A stretch of 8,415 nucleotides of DNA from CAZHMB01 sp964533515 (lineage in GTDB: Archaea; Nanobdellota; Nanobdellia; Pacearchaeales; GW2011-AR1): the NCBI GenBank assembly GCA_964533515.1, contig CAZHMB010000026.1, forward strand, positions 1-8,415. The letters run 5' to 3'. Each line of letters opens with the position of its first letter. Positions within the stretch are counted from its first letter, which is position 1. Position numbers and translations under genes: made by a program. Below, piece by piece: positions 1 to 5,317 of the stretch. A model generated the notes under the pieces. The model did no database searches. It saw only the letters and a list, made by a program, of their open reading frames with translations, and was not told the origin of the DNA.

Positions 1-818
1 GGATATCCTGAGGCATATAACTGTCTGTAATATTTCTTTTCAGAGATTATATGTTGTGTTGTGTTTAATATTTGCTTAGGATAAATATTCTTGTTTCCAA
101 ATAATCTAATTAAAAGCTCTTTAATCTCCAAGTCTTTTAATCTTCGAGTTTTTAGATTTAAATTGTCAAATCTTTCAATGCAGATGTTTAATTGAATGTC
201 AATATTTGTATGCTCTGGAATAATAATGTAAAAAGCCCGGTTCATTATCTTGTTTGTTGTTATAATTTCATTCAAATGCTTTTTATATTCTTTAAAGATA
301 TTAGAAAATATCTTCTCATTTATTCTTGATTTTAAAGAATTAAGATAATCGTCTAATTCAATAGTTTCTGTATTTATTAAAATCTGTATAGGAAAATCAA
401 GTGAATTAAGAAATTTTTGAAAAGAACTCATTATAACTTCTCTTTCCTTTTTGGGTTTAATGCTAAAATTAATAGGTTGAATTTTTAAAATAGCAATTTT
501 CTTATTTGTTATAATAAAATCATTTTTGATTTCTTTAATTCCAAAATACTCTTTTATTTTTCCCGGTATCTCAAGTTTTCTTAATTTGAAAAATCTGTAA
601 TAATTTTTTATAAGAATATCCAGATTGAAAAACATAAAACAAGCCCCTGTCATCGACGATATTAAAGCTATAATAAAAGCTATTGAAAAATGGTTTATTT
701 TTTTAAAGCTTAAAATAGCAATAGGAAAAAAGATAAAAGCATAAATAAGCTGTTTGAAATCTAATCCAAACATAATTTTCTCTGAATATTGGAGTTTTTG
801 AGGTATTTGATAAGCCAT
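1..818 (-). CDS. PrgI-VirB4-like conjugation/secretion ATPase, N-terminal part (runs off left edge)
   Basis: An open frame of 272 codons runs from ATG 818 on the minus strand to the window edge with no stop. Residues 1-66 resemble the PrgI family (Gram-positive/archaeal VirB3 equivalent): an MAYQIPQ start, a GLDFKQLIY motif and two predicted membrane segments at about 23-40 and 45-66. A soluble basic region follows, typical of the VirB4/TraC N-terminal domain, ending in YYRQLYASGYP (262-272), which resembles the motif that precedes the ATPase part in VirB4 proteins. The Walker motifs would lie outside the window, so the ATPase activity is inferred. The start overlaps the stop of the upstream VirB6-like gene (TAATG), indicating translational coupling. 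In this family VirB4 energises pilus assembly and substrate transfer at the inner face of the membrane. I could not match it to a specific named system. Confidence 0.7.
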   Translation of the reverse strand, partial: MAYQIPQKLQYSEKIMFGLDFKQLIYAFIFFPIAILSFKKINHFSIAFIIALISSMTGACFMFFNLDILIKNYYRFFKLRKLEIPGKIKEYFGIKEIKNDFIITNKKIAILKIQPINFSIKPKKEREVIMSSFQKFLNSLDFPIQILINTETIELDDYLNSLKSRINEKIFSNIFKEYKKHLNEIITTNKIMNRAFYIIIPEHTNIDIQLNICIERFDNLNLKTRRLKDLEIKELLIRLFGNKNIYPKQILNTTQHIISEKKYYRQLYASGY

Positions 819-1648
819 TATGCAAAATATTTTCCTATTTTAATTGCAGTTGAAACGAGAGAGTCTCCTTTTTTGAAAGCGGATTTTATGGCCACGAAAA
901 ACATTAAGTAAAACATAAGGAAATTTATAGCTGAAAAAGCATTTATCATAACTAAAATTTTAAAGTTCTCAAAGAAGGATAATTCTACAATTTTTGAACA
1001 AGCTAAAAGAATGATTGAATCAAAAAAAGTTACAAATATAGAAATTCCTAAAAAATTCAAAATAAGTTTTCCGTAATCTTGCAGGGGTTCTATAAAATAA
1101 AAGAAAATACCAAATGGAACAAAAATAACCCCTATTGCAATAACAATATATCTTAAGACAAGGATTAATGCTGTGAAAAAGAGGGTTATAACATAAAAAA
1201 TAGTAAAGAAAAACTCTAAACCAATGTTAACAATATTGTCCGCTGTAATTCTAAAGAAATTTTGATCAATCATGTTAACAACGCCTGAAGTTAAAACTGA
1301 ATTCATATCAATAACTAGAGAATACAAAAAATAAGACATTTGAATTAAAACAATCATTATAAGAATATTTCTCAGGTTTTCTTTTGCTTTTGTTCTTTTA
1401 GCAGGGTCGTTTCCTGATATCATAAAATTAAAACCTGAATATAAAAACAGCAAGCTGTAAAACAAAGAGATAATATAGATAACAATAGCCCATAAAGAAG
1501 AAAACAGCGAGAGATTAATTGGTTCTGTGAGGATATTTTTAGTTAAGCTCAAAAGGGGGTCTATGGGGGCATTAAGAATATTTAATATAAAATCATAAAT
1601 TACTTGAGGAAGACAACTTGCTATGTTTAGCAAACTGCATGAGGTCAT
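818..1648 (-). CDS. VirB6/TrbL-like polytopic membrane protein
   Basis: This 276-residue, very hydrophobic protein has about six predicted membrane spans (roughly 50-72, 93-115, 143-165, 166-187, 195-222 and 230-256). Its size, topology and position between a VirB2-like pilin and a VirB4-like gene fit the VirB6/TrbL channel component of type IV secretion or conjugation systems, which sits in the cytoplasmic membrane. Residues 70-98 hold MISGNDPAKRTKAKENLRN between two spans, almost the same pattern as in the neighbouring pilin (MISGGDPKKREQAK), so part of the protein looks derived from a VirB2-type hairpin. The ATG overlaps the stop of the preceding gene by 4 bases (ATGA), and its own stop overlaps the next start. 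The VirB6 assignment rests on topology and context, because VirB6 proteins are poorly conserved in sequence. Confidence 0.65.
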   Translation of the reverse strand: MTSCSLLNIASCLPQVIYDFILNILNAPIDPLLSLTKNILTEPINLSLFSSLWAIVIYIISLFYSLLFLYSGFNFMISGNDPAKRTKAKENLRNILIMIVLIQMSYFLYSLVIDMNSVLTSGVVNMIDQNFFRITADNIVNIGLEFFFTIFYVITLFFTALILVLRYIVIAIGVIFVPFGIFFYFIEPLQDYGKLILNFLGISIFVTFFDSIILLACSKIVELSFFENFKILVMINAFSAINFLMFYLMFFVAIKSAFKKGDSLVSTAIKIGKYFA

Positions 1649-2190
1649 ATGAAACTCCCAAAGTATTTTTTAATCCCAATGTAAAAAGCATAATTCAAAA
1701 ATCCAAAAATTGAGAACTTCCATATTGATTGAAGTTTGTTTTCTTGAACAGAAATTATTTTTTGAAATTCAGCACATTCATATTTTATAGAGATTTTATT
1801 TTCATAAGCAACAGCTTCGAGAATAGCACTTCCTTTAACTTTTTGGATTTGGTTTGCATAATCTAAATTTACAAAAATATTTGAAGGTTGGATTTCTACT
1901 TGAATCTTTTCTCCAGGTTGATATTTTAATTTGTCTGTTTTTATAATAAAATCATTTGAAGGAATGCAAGGCTGAAGCTTTTCAGGTGGAACATACTTAT
2001 AGGGATGTTGAATTCCATTCACTATCTCTGAAAAAGTTGCTTCTCTTTCACTTTCAGACATAGAAGCTCTATTAATCTCGGTGCAATAATTATAATATCC
2101 ATTATCAACAGCAGAGCAATTCAAAGCTGAAATTAAAGGAGTTTGCACTAAAAATAAAAGTGCAAAACATCCTAATAACAAGGATTTCAT
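1645..2190 (-). CDS. Secreted or membrane-anchored protein of the VirB-like operon
   Basis: This 181-residue protein has a signal peptide at about 1-22 (MKSLLLGCFALLFLVQ, then a likely SALN cleavage region). The extracytoplasmic part carries four cysteines (25, 36, 75, 139) that could form two disulfides. A segment around 87-100 (KLKYQPGEKIQVEI) looks like an Ig/macroglobulin-like beta strand pair, and a hydrophobic segment near 157-178 probably anchors the C-terminus. The ATG directly abuts the stop of the pilin gene, and the stop overlaps the VirB6-like start, so it is an integral operon member. I do not recognise the family. Its place suggests an extracellular structural or adhesion component of the secretion-like apparatus. 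That role is inferred; the signal peptide, cysteines and anchor are visible. Confidence 0.7.
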   Translation of the reverse strand: MKSLLLGCFALLFLVQTPLISALNCSAVDNGYYNYCTEINRASMSESEREATFSEIVNGIQHPYKYVPPEKLQPCIPSNDFIIKTDKLKYQPGEKIQVEIQPSNIFVNLDYANQIQKVKGSAILEAVAYENKISIKYECAEFQKIISVQENKLQSIWKFSIFGFLNYAFYIGIKKYFGSFI

Positions 2191-2529
2191 TTAACCAATG
2201 ATAAAGTTAACTATCAAAGGTGTTACCCAGATTATTATTAATCCAATGATAACATACATTGCCATGCTTTTCGCTTGCTCTCTTTTCTTTGGATCCCCGC
2301 CAGATATCATGTAGCTTATTCCTGCGAACAACAAGATAATGGCCGCGATTATAGTTGCCGAATACTTAACAAGATTATAGATCTTCATAACTGGTTCTAA
2401 CATCTCATCAAAAGTAGCTTTGTCATCCGCACTTATGTCGTCATCGAAGTCGTAAGCTAGCATCAATGGGAGATACAAAAGAGACAACAATGTTACAATC
2501 CCTAAGACAGCTAAGATTTTTTTCTGCAT
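2191..2529 (-). CDS. VirB2/TrbC-family pilin-like protein
   Basis: This 112-residue protein has the standard VirB2/TrbC plan. A signal peptide covers about 1-25 and ends near LMLA/YDFDDD. A short acidic stretch and amphipathic segment follow (28-54), then two membrane helices (about 56-76 and 90-110) joined by a short positively charged cytoplasmic loop, GGDPKKREQAK (77-87). The small-residue first helix and the GGDP(K)xxxxAK loop are typical of archaeal and bacterial VirB2-like pilins. Such proteins form the major subunit of the conjugative pilus or secretion conduit. The ATG lies inside the 3' end of the zinc-ribbon gene (19-base overlap), and the next gene starts at the base after its stop. 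This is the most secure member of the secretion-like operon. Confidence 0.75.
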   Translation of the reverse strand: MQKKILAVLGIVTLLSLLYLPLMLAYDFDDDISADDKATFDEMLEPVMKIYNLVKYSATIIAAIILLFAGISYMISGGDPKKREQAKSMAMYVIIGLIIIWVTPLIVNFIIG

Positions 2530-2726
2530 TTTTTCCTCCGCAATTTAATTGAAGACAGCATTTCTTCTTCTTGCTTTTTTTCTTGCTTTACCGCATCTAA
2601 ATAATATTCAATCTTTTTTCTGAAAAAGTCTTCCCCATATTTCATCCTGAAGAATCCAGAACAATCAGAACAGATATCCTCGTCCCAGTTTTCTATTTTC
2701 TTATTGCAAATCAAACAGTCTTTCAT
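2511..2726 (-). CDS. Small C4 zinc-ribbon protein, first gene of VirB-like operon
   Basis: This 71-residue protein has a CxxC...CxxC arrangement (C4, C7, C19, C22) expected to bind one zinc. A long charged helical C-terminus follows (about 38-71), ending in a basic RRKKCRKKS tail that could contact nucleic acid or act as an interaction helix. I chose ATG 2726 over an in-frame TTG nine bases upstream because a TATA box at 2746-2753 is centred about 24 bases before it, the spacing of a leaderless archaeal mRNA. It overlaps the pilin gene by 19 bases and is therefore the likely transcription entry of the operon. Its function is unknown. A regulator or an accessory protein of the secretion-like machine are both possible. 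Confidence 0.6.
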   Translation of the reverse strand: MKDCLICNKKIENWDEDICSDCSGFFRMKYGEDFFRKKIEYYLDAVKQEKKQEEEMLSSIKLRRKKCRKKS

Positions 2727-2745
2727 GATTAACAAAAAGAGAATT

Positions 2746-2753
2746 ATTATAAA
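2746..2753 (-). promoter_or_regulatory. TATA box for the VirB-like operon
   Basis: On the minus strand this reads TTTATAAT, centred about 24 bases before ATG 2726, which predicts a leaderless or nearly leaderless transcript for the operon reading leftwards. It is the only good TATA-like element upstream of that start. Confidence 0.5.
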
Positions 2754-2807
2754 TAGAGTCGGTGAAAAATAAGGTACGTTTTTCTGTACATAAAGATTAT
2801 CTTGTTT

Positions 2808-2815
2808 TTTATAAA
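2808..2815 (+). promoter_or_regulatory. TATA box for the small helical/RHH gene pair
   Basis: The sequence TTTATAAA follows a T-run and is centred about 25.5 bases before ATG 2837, predicting a leaderless transcript. It lies in the same 110-base divergent intergenic region as the promoter of the VirB-like operon, so a regulator encoded on this side could control both directions. Confidence 0.5.
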
Positions 2816-2836
2816 GTTCAAAGTTATTTGTTTTAC

Positions 2837-2971
2837 ATGGAGAAACAAAATATCGACGAGATATACAATCAAATAATGTTGAATCTGGAAAAGCTGGATT
2901 TGATTATTAAGGGGCTATTAAGCGAACAAAATGAAAAAGAACACTCAATTGCACCTTGTTTTAGAGACTAG
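2837..2971 (+). CDS. 44-residue helical protein overlapping an RHH-like gene
   Basis: The gene encodes 44 residues beginning MEKQNIDEIYNQIMLNLEKL. The first 30 residues show an i/i+3/i+4 pattern of I, L and M, suggesting a short amphipathic helix or coiled coil. An in-frame GTG exists upstream at 2762, but the TATA box at 2808-2815 lies downstream of that codon and 25.5 bases before ATG 2837, so the later start is preferred. The last 41 bases overlap the next gene in another frame. I do not recognise a family. The arrangement suggests a small partner translated together with the DNA-binding protein. It may be a genuine short protein or mainly a leader ORF for the downstream gene. Confidence 0.5.
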   Translation: MEKQNIDEIYNQIMLNLEKLDLIIKGLLSEQNEKEHSIAPCFRD

Positions 2972-3161
2972 CCTTTGGGAAAATTTAAGGTTTGAAGCTG
3001 GCCAAAAGGGCGTTTCTATATCCCAGTTGTGCAGACAAAAGTTAAAAAGTCATGATAAATTAGATAGAATTTTGAATCTTCTTGAAAGGAATTTACCGTC
3101 GGTAGAATTGGAAAACCGAAAAATATATAAAGATCAAGTGTCTTCTTATTCCGAAAGTTAA
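2931..3161 (+). CDS. Ribbon-helix-helix-like small DNA-binding protein
   Basis: This is a 76-residue protein. Residues 5-33 read as a beta strand (TQLHLVLE) followed by two helices (SLWENLRFEAGQ, then VSISQLCRQKLK), which is the ribbon-helix-helix (Arc/MetJ/CopG-like) layout, with the helix-turn glycine at GVSIS. A helical segment (KLDRILNLLERN, about 43-54) follows, then a polar tail. RHH proteins bind DNA as dimers and are common next to conjugation and plasmid-type genes, where they repress transcription or act in relaxosomes. Here the gene is divergent from the VirB-like operon, so control of the shared intergenic region is a reasonable inference. It overlaps the preceding short ORF by 41 bases. 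The fold call comes from visual pattern only. Confidence 0.55.
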   Translation: MKKNTQLHLVLETSLWENLRFEAGQKGVSISQLCRQKLKSHDKLDRILNLLERNLPSVELENRKIYKDQVSSYSES

Positions 3162-3190
3162 TTAAAACATTATTTCATAATTCTGTCATA

Positions 3191-3350
3191 AGGGGTGGAC
3201 TTTCGGTCCGCGCATCTCTAAGAAACCCGCTGGTTTCTTAGCAACTTCCTCGAAATAGGAACGGCGATTTCCAAATGCCTCCTGCGAAATCGCGCAAGAT
3301 GATGGTTAGTGGATTGGGGAATGAAGAAAGATGAGAAAGGGGTCTAAGAG
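3191..3350 (+). ncRNA. Putative structured RNA / 5' leader of the DUF192 gene
   Basis: This intergenic stretch is clearly more GC-rich than its AT-rich surroundings and contains no plausible gene. It folds into four consecutive hairpins. The stems are 3195-3200 with 3206-3211 (loop TTTCG), 3218-3227 with 3232-3241 (ten perfect pairs, loop CGCT), 3246-3250 with 3257-3261, and 3264-3271 with 3286-3293 (eight perfect pairs, 14-base loop containing CCTCC). A purine-rich single-stranded segment, 3294-3350, leads into the DUF192 start codon. In AT-rich archaea, GC-rich stem-rich islands typically mark structured RNAs. It does not match tRNA, 5S, SRP, RNase P or box C/D consensus features I can recall. 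Strand is assigned from the downstream gene. It may be a cis-regulatory leader or an independent ncRNA. Confidence 0.55.
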
Positions 3351-3701
3351 ATGATGAAAAAACAAAAGATAAATTTTAAATTTAAAGAAAAGAAAATTTC
3401 TTTAGAAGTTGGTATTTGCCGAGGATTAGGTATGGTTAGGGGTTTGATGTTTCGTTCTAGGGAAAGAGCTCCTGTGTTGTTATTTGATTTTTCTAAGAGT
3501 TGTCTCCTGGAGATTCATTCATGGTTTGTGTTCTTTCCTTTTGTAGCTGTTTGGTTAGGTAGCGACGGGAAAGTAGTGGAAATGAAAGTTGTAAGGCCTT
3601 GGAAAATTTCTGTTAAGCCCAGCAGAAAATTTAAAACATTAGTTGAAATTCCACTAAATAATAAATACTCCAAAGTGACTAAAATCCTCGTCGGTAAATA
3701 G
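3351..3701 (+). CDS. DUF192-family protein
   Basis: This 116-residue protein matches the DUF192 (PF02643) pattern. It has the hallmark GLMFR (31-35), a hydrophobic LLFDF strand (43-47), an HSWFVFFPFVAVWLGSDGKV block (56-75, equivalent to the usual H-x-W-M-x-N-T-x-x-P-L-D-x-x-F-L-D-x-x-G-x-V), and a late strand rich in E and V (96-103). The usual MxNT segment is replaced by FVFF, so the putative site is degenerate. No signal peptide is seen, whereas many bacterial members are secreted. The biochemical function of the family is not established. ATG 3351 and ATG 3354 are both possible; a GGGG stretch (3339-3342) is a weak ribosome-binding candidate. It lies immediately downstream of the structured region, which may regulate it. 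Confidence 0.75.
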   Translation: MMKKQKINFKFKEKKISLEVGICRGLGMVRGLMFRSRERAPVLLFDFSKSCLLEIHSWFVFFPFVAVWLGSDGKVVEMKVVRPWKISVKPSRKFKTLVEIPLNNKYSKVTKILVGK

Positions 3702-3708
3702 AGAAAGG

Positions 3709-3716
3709 TTTAAATA
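3709..3716 (+). promoter_or_regulatory. Strong archaeal promoter (BRE + TATA) for the basic protein
   Basis: GAAAGG followed by TTTAAATA is a textbook BRE/TATA combination. Transcription should begin near 3738, giving a leader of about 45 bases with a small CTCG-TTAC-CGAG hairpin (3744-3755). A second AT-rich TATA-like stretch (about 3728-3742) could shorten the leader. The strength fits an abundantly expressed gene. Confidence 0.6.
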
Positions 3717-3772
3717 CTAAAGAGGGTTATATTTATTATATCGCTCGTTACCGAGGATAATTAAAACCAAAA

Positions 3773-3778
3773 GGAGGT
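3773..3778 (+). promoter_or_regulatory. Near-ideal Shine-Dalgarno site
   Basis: The sequence AAGGAGGT (core 3773-3778) sits six bases before ATG 3785. It is the best ribosome binding site in the window and stands out because most other genes here look leaderless. Confidence 0.75.
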
Positions 3779-3784
3779 AAAAAC

Positions 3785-3952
3785 ATGGGAAAAGTTCTTG
3801 TAAAAAATGTGATTAAAAGAAAGCCGGGATATCTTTACTACGTTGATGGAAAAGGAAGCGTTTGTGAAGCTAAGATGGCTAGAGGCGGCAAAAAGAAAAA
3901 GAAAGCCGTAAAGAAAAAAGTAGCAAAGAAGAAAGCTAAAAAGAAGAAATAA
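3785..3952 (+). CDS. 55-residue basic protein with lysine-rich tail, likely nucleic-acid binding
   Basis: The protein has a short N-terminal module with an apparent beta-hairpin (KPGYLYYVDGKGSVCEAKM, about 13-31). It is followed by GG and a C-terminal tail of almost only lysine, alanine and valine (36-55), resembling histone-tail or HU-tail sequences. Predicted charge is strongly positive, which fits binding to DNA, rRNA or another polyanion. Small proteins of this style with a GYLYYVD core seem recurrent in DPANN genomes, but this is from memory and no function is known to me. It has its own strong promoter, an excellent Shine-Dalgarno and a T-rich terminator, so it is a monocistronic and probably highly expressed gene. 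A chromatin or ribosome-associated role is an inference. Confidence 0.75.
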   Translation: MGKVLVKNVIKRKPGYLYYVDGKGSVCEAKMARGGKKKKKAVKKKVAKKKAKKKK

Positions 3953-3963
3953 TTCTTCTTAAT

Positions 3964-3995
3964 TTGTTTATTTTTATTTTATAATTTATTTTTTT
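3964..3995 (+). terminator. T-rich archaeal terminator after the basic protein gene
   Basis: Starting 12 bases after the stop codon, the plus strand holds several T-runs (TTTATTTTTATTTT, then TTTATTTTTTTG), typical of intrinsic termination by archaeal RNA polymerase. The opposite-strand gene ends at 4025, so this also separates convergent transcripts. Confidence 0.6.
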
Positions 3996-4024
3996 GATAA
4001 GGGGTAGGTTTTTGATATGTGAGA

Positions 4025-4819
4025 TTATTCTTTCAAATCACCTTCTCGTGATCTAAAAAATTCATCCACTTGGATTATCGTTGTAATTCCTCTGTCTTCT
4101 GATATTAGCTGTCCTGGACGGGTTGTTGTGTAGCCTCTCTTTATGCCTTCTCTGATATATGAAAGATATTTATCTTTTGAACCGCTTTTTTCAGTATCGA
4201 TTATTTGTTGTATTAATGTTCTTTGTTCAGCTTGCATTCTCTTTTTCATCTCTTCTGACAGTGGATGTCCTGAACCCATTATATCATAAACTAATTTATA
4301 GTATTGCCAGCCTTCTAATTTTTGCTCAAGTAATTCATAGGCTTCTGCACCAACACGAAATTCTAATCTTGGTCTACAAATAGATATTGTTGTTGAAACA
4401 GGCCCTCCAAAACCACCCCTAAATGAATCTTTTGGAGCTTCTGGAGGTTGGTCCATTAATGCCAAACTAATTAATGCTGAATAGTCTTCTGTTGTAAATT
4501 CTTCTTCTTCGTTCTTTCTGAATCCCCAATTATAAGTGTCGGGAATTCTTAGAGAGTGGGGGTTTTCCACATTAGTTAAGATGGTTCTTCCCGCTACTGT
4601 TTTTGAGTCCCTCACAGAAAAATCCGGGAAACCGGTTTCAGGAGTCATTATTCCTACTTGTAAGATCTCATGACTAGAATACATTGGAGTAGTATCGTGT
4701 GCATAGTTGTGATAATCTCTTTCCAAAGCGCAGATTAAACCCCCCGGAGATTTTTTCATTTTTTCTCTGATGGGTGCGGTCTTTTGTTCAGCTAAGACTA
4801 TTAAATTATCTTCTGGCAT
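4025..4819 (-). CDS. Unrecognised 264-residue soluble acidic protein
   Basis: This is an intact frame of 264 residues with no signal peptide or membrane span. I do not recognise the family. The N-terminal half carries polar and aromatic segments (for example YHNYAHDTTPMYSSHEILQ near 36-54 and FPDFSVRDSKTVAGRTI near 64-80). The centre has an acidic EEEEFTTED patch (about 104-112) and a glycine-rich FRGGFGGP turn (about 133-140). The C-terminal half is mainly helical and ends with GYTTTRPGQLISEDRGITT and an acidic tail. The ATG at 4819 is supported by a TATA box centred 25.5 bases upstream, giving a leaderless mRNA. It is divergent from, and shares its promoter with, the HExxH gene at 4870, hinting at co-expression. 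Composition differs from the very AT-rich secretion operon, so a separate origin is possible. Confidence 0.7.
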   Translation of the reverse strand: MPEDNLIVLAEQKTAPIREKMKKSPGGLICALERDYHNYAHDTTPMYSSHEILQVGIMTPETGFPDFSVRDSKTVAGRTILTNVENPHSLRIPDTYNWGFRKNEEEEFTTEDYSALISLALMDQPPEAPKDSFRGGFGGPVSTTISICRPRLEFRVGAEAYELLEQKLEGWQYYKLVYDIMGSGHPLSEEMKKRMQAEQRTLIQQIIDTEKSGSKDKYLSYIREGIKRGYTTTRPGQLISEDRGITTIIQVDEFFRSREGDLKE

Positions 4820-4840
4820 TAAGAATTAACTATAAGAGAA

Positions 4841-4848
4841 TTTATAAA
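4841..4848. promoter_or_regulatory. Single palindromic TATA box serving two divergent leaderless genes
   Basis: TTTATAAA is its own reverse complement. Its centre (4844.5) lies 25.5 bases from ATG 4819 on the minus strand and 25.5 bases from ATG 4870 on the plus strand, so one TBP site is placed exactly right for both leaderless genes. Direction would then depend on flanking BRE bases. Confidence 0.55.
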
Positions 4849-4869
4849 TATTTATGTGGTTGAGATGAT

Positions 4870-5310
4870 ATGTCAAAACAAAAATATAATCACCCAAAAA
4901 TTGTTGATGCACTTATTGAGAAAAGTTTTCCAGAATTGAAAGGGAAGAAGATATTTGTTTTTGAGATTTGGATGCCTAAAAAGTATACTGCGGGAGTGAC
5001 TGGTCTTGGAATTTATTTTGTAACTATAAATAAAGATCATTCTGGAACTCTTGGCGAGCTGAAAGCTGTGCTTGCGCATGAACTTTGCCATATTATTACT
5101 TTAGGGCCGAGGAATATTCTTTATTGGTTCAATAAAAAAATTAGAAGGGATATTGAAAGAGAAACGGATAAGGAGGCTATTCGAAGAGGTTATGCCCGGG
5201 GATTGTATGGGTTTTGGAAGAAAAATAAAAGGAGATATTCTAAGATTTCACAATATTATCTTTCACCAGAAGAAATTAGATCTTATGCAAAGGAGATTGG
5301 AAAATGGTGA
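4870..5310 (+). CDS. HExxH zinc metalloprotease-like protein, paralogue 1
   Basis: This 146-residue protein carries the zincin motif HELCH (70-74), in which the two histidines bind zinc and the glutamate is catalytic. It is followed by ERETD (96-100), which resembles the ExxxD third-ligand helix of M48-type gluzincins. The core TLGELKAVLAHELCHI helix is typical. No signal peptide or clear membrane span is present, so it would be cytoplasmic. It is far shorter than usual M48 enzymes and closer in size to minimal SprT/WSS1-like or other orphan zincin domains; I cannot choose a family. A paralogue lies at 7834-8235, sharing the LIEKSFPEL N-terminus, HELCH, a GY after the third-ligand helix and a terminal KW. 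Substrate unknown. The start is backed by the TATA box 25.5 bases upstream. Confidence 0.75.
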   Translation: MSKQKYNHPKIVDALIEKSFPELKGKKIFVFEIWMPKKYTAGVTGLGIYFVTINKDHSGTLGELKAVLAHELCHIITLGPRNILYWFNKKIRRDIERETDKEAIRRGYARGLYGFWKKNKRRYSKISQYYLSPEEIRSYAKEIGKW

Positions 5311-5317
5311 AAAAGTT

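Noticed and set aside
2762..2836. GTG-initiated upstream extension of the 44-residue ORF
   Set aside because: The TATA box at 2808-2815 lies inside this extension, so it would not be transcribed from that promoter.
3197..3204. GAAAGTCC on the minus strand, resembling the conserved RNase P RNA 5' segment
   Set aside because: The rest of the RNase P core is absent and the RNA would run into coding sequence on that strand. The octamer is simply part of a short hairpin.
3191..3300. A tRNA or tRNA fragment (attachment site) in the GC-rich island
   Set aside because: No acceptor stem, anticodon loop or T-loop GGTTCRA pattern could be assembled on either strand.
3294..3340. Box C/D-like GATGA words (GATGATGG, GATGAGA)
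   Set aside because: No matching CTGA D boxes or terminal stem at proper spacing, and the stretch is purine-rich, where such words occur easily.
4019..4041. GTGA...TCAC inverted repeat as a terminator
   Set aside because: Only about four continuous pairs and no following T-run on the minus strand, so too weak to call.
4159..4383. Plus-strand frame opposite the acidic-protein gene
   Set aside because: Hydrophobic translation typical of an antisense shadow, with no promoter or ribosome binding site.
4873..5091. Minus-strand frame opposite the first HExxH gene
   Set aside because: It covers the conserved zincin gene in antisense and has no start signals.
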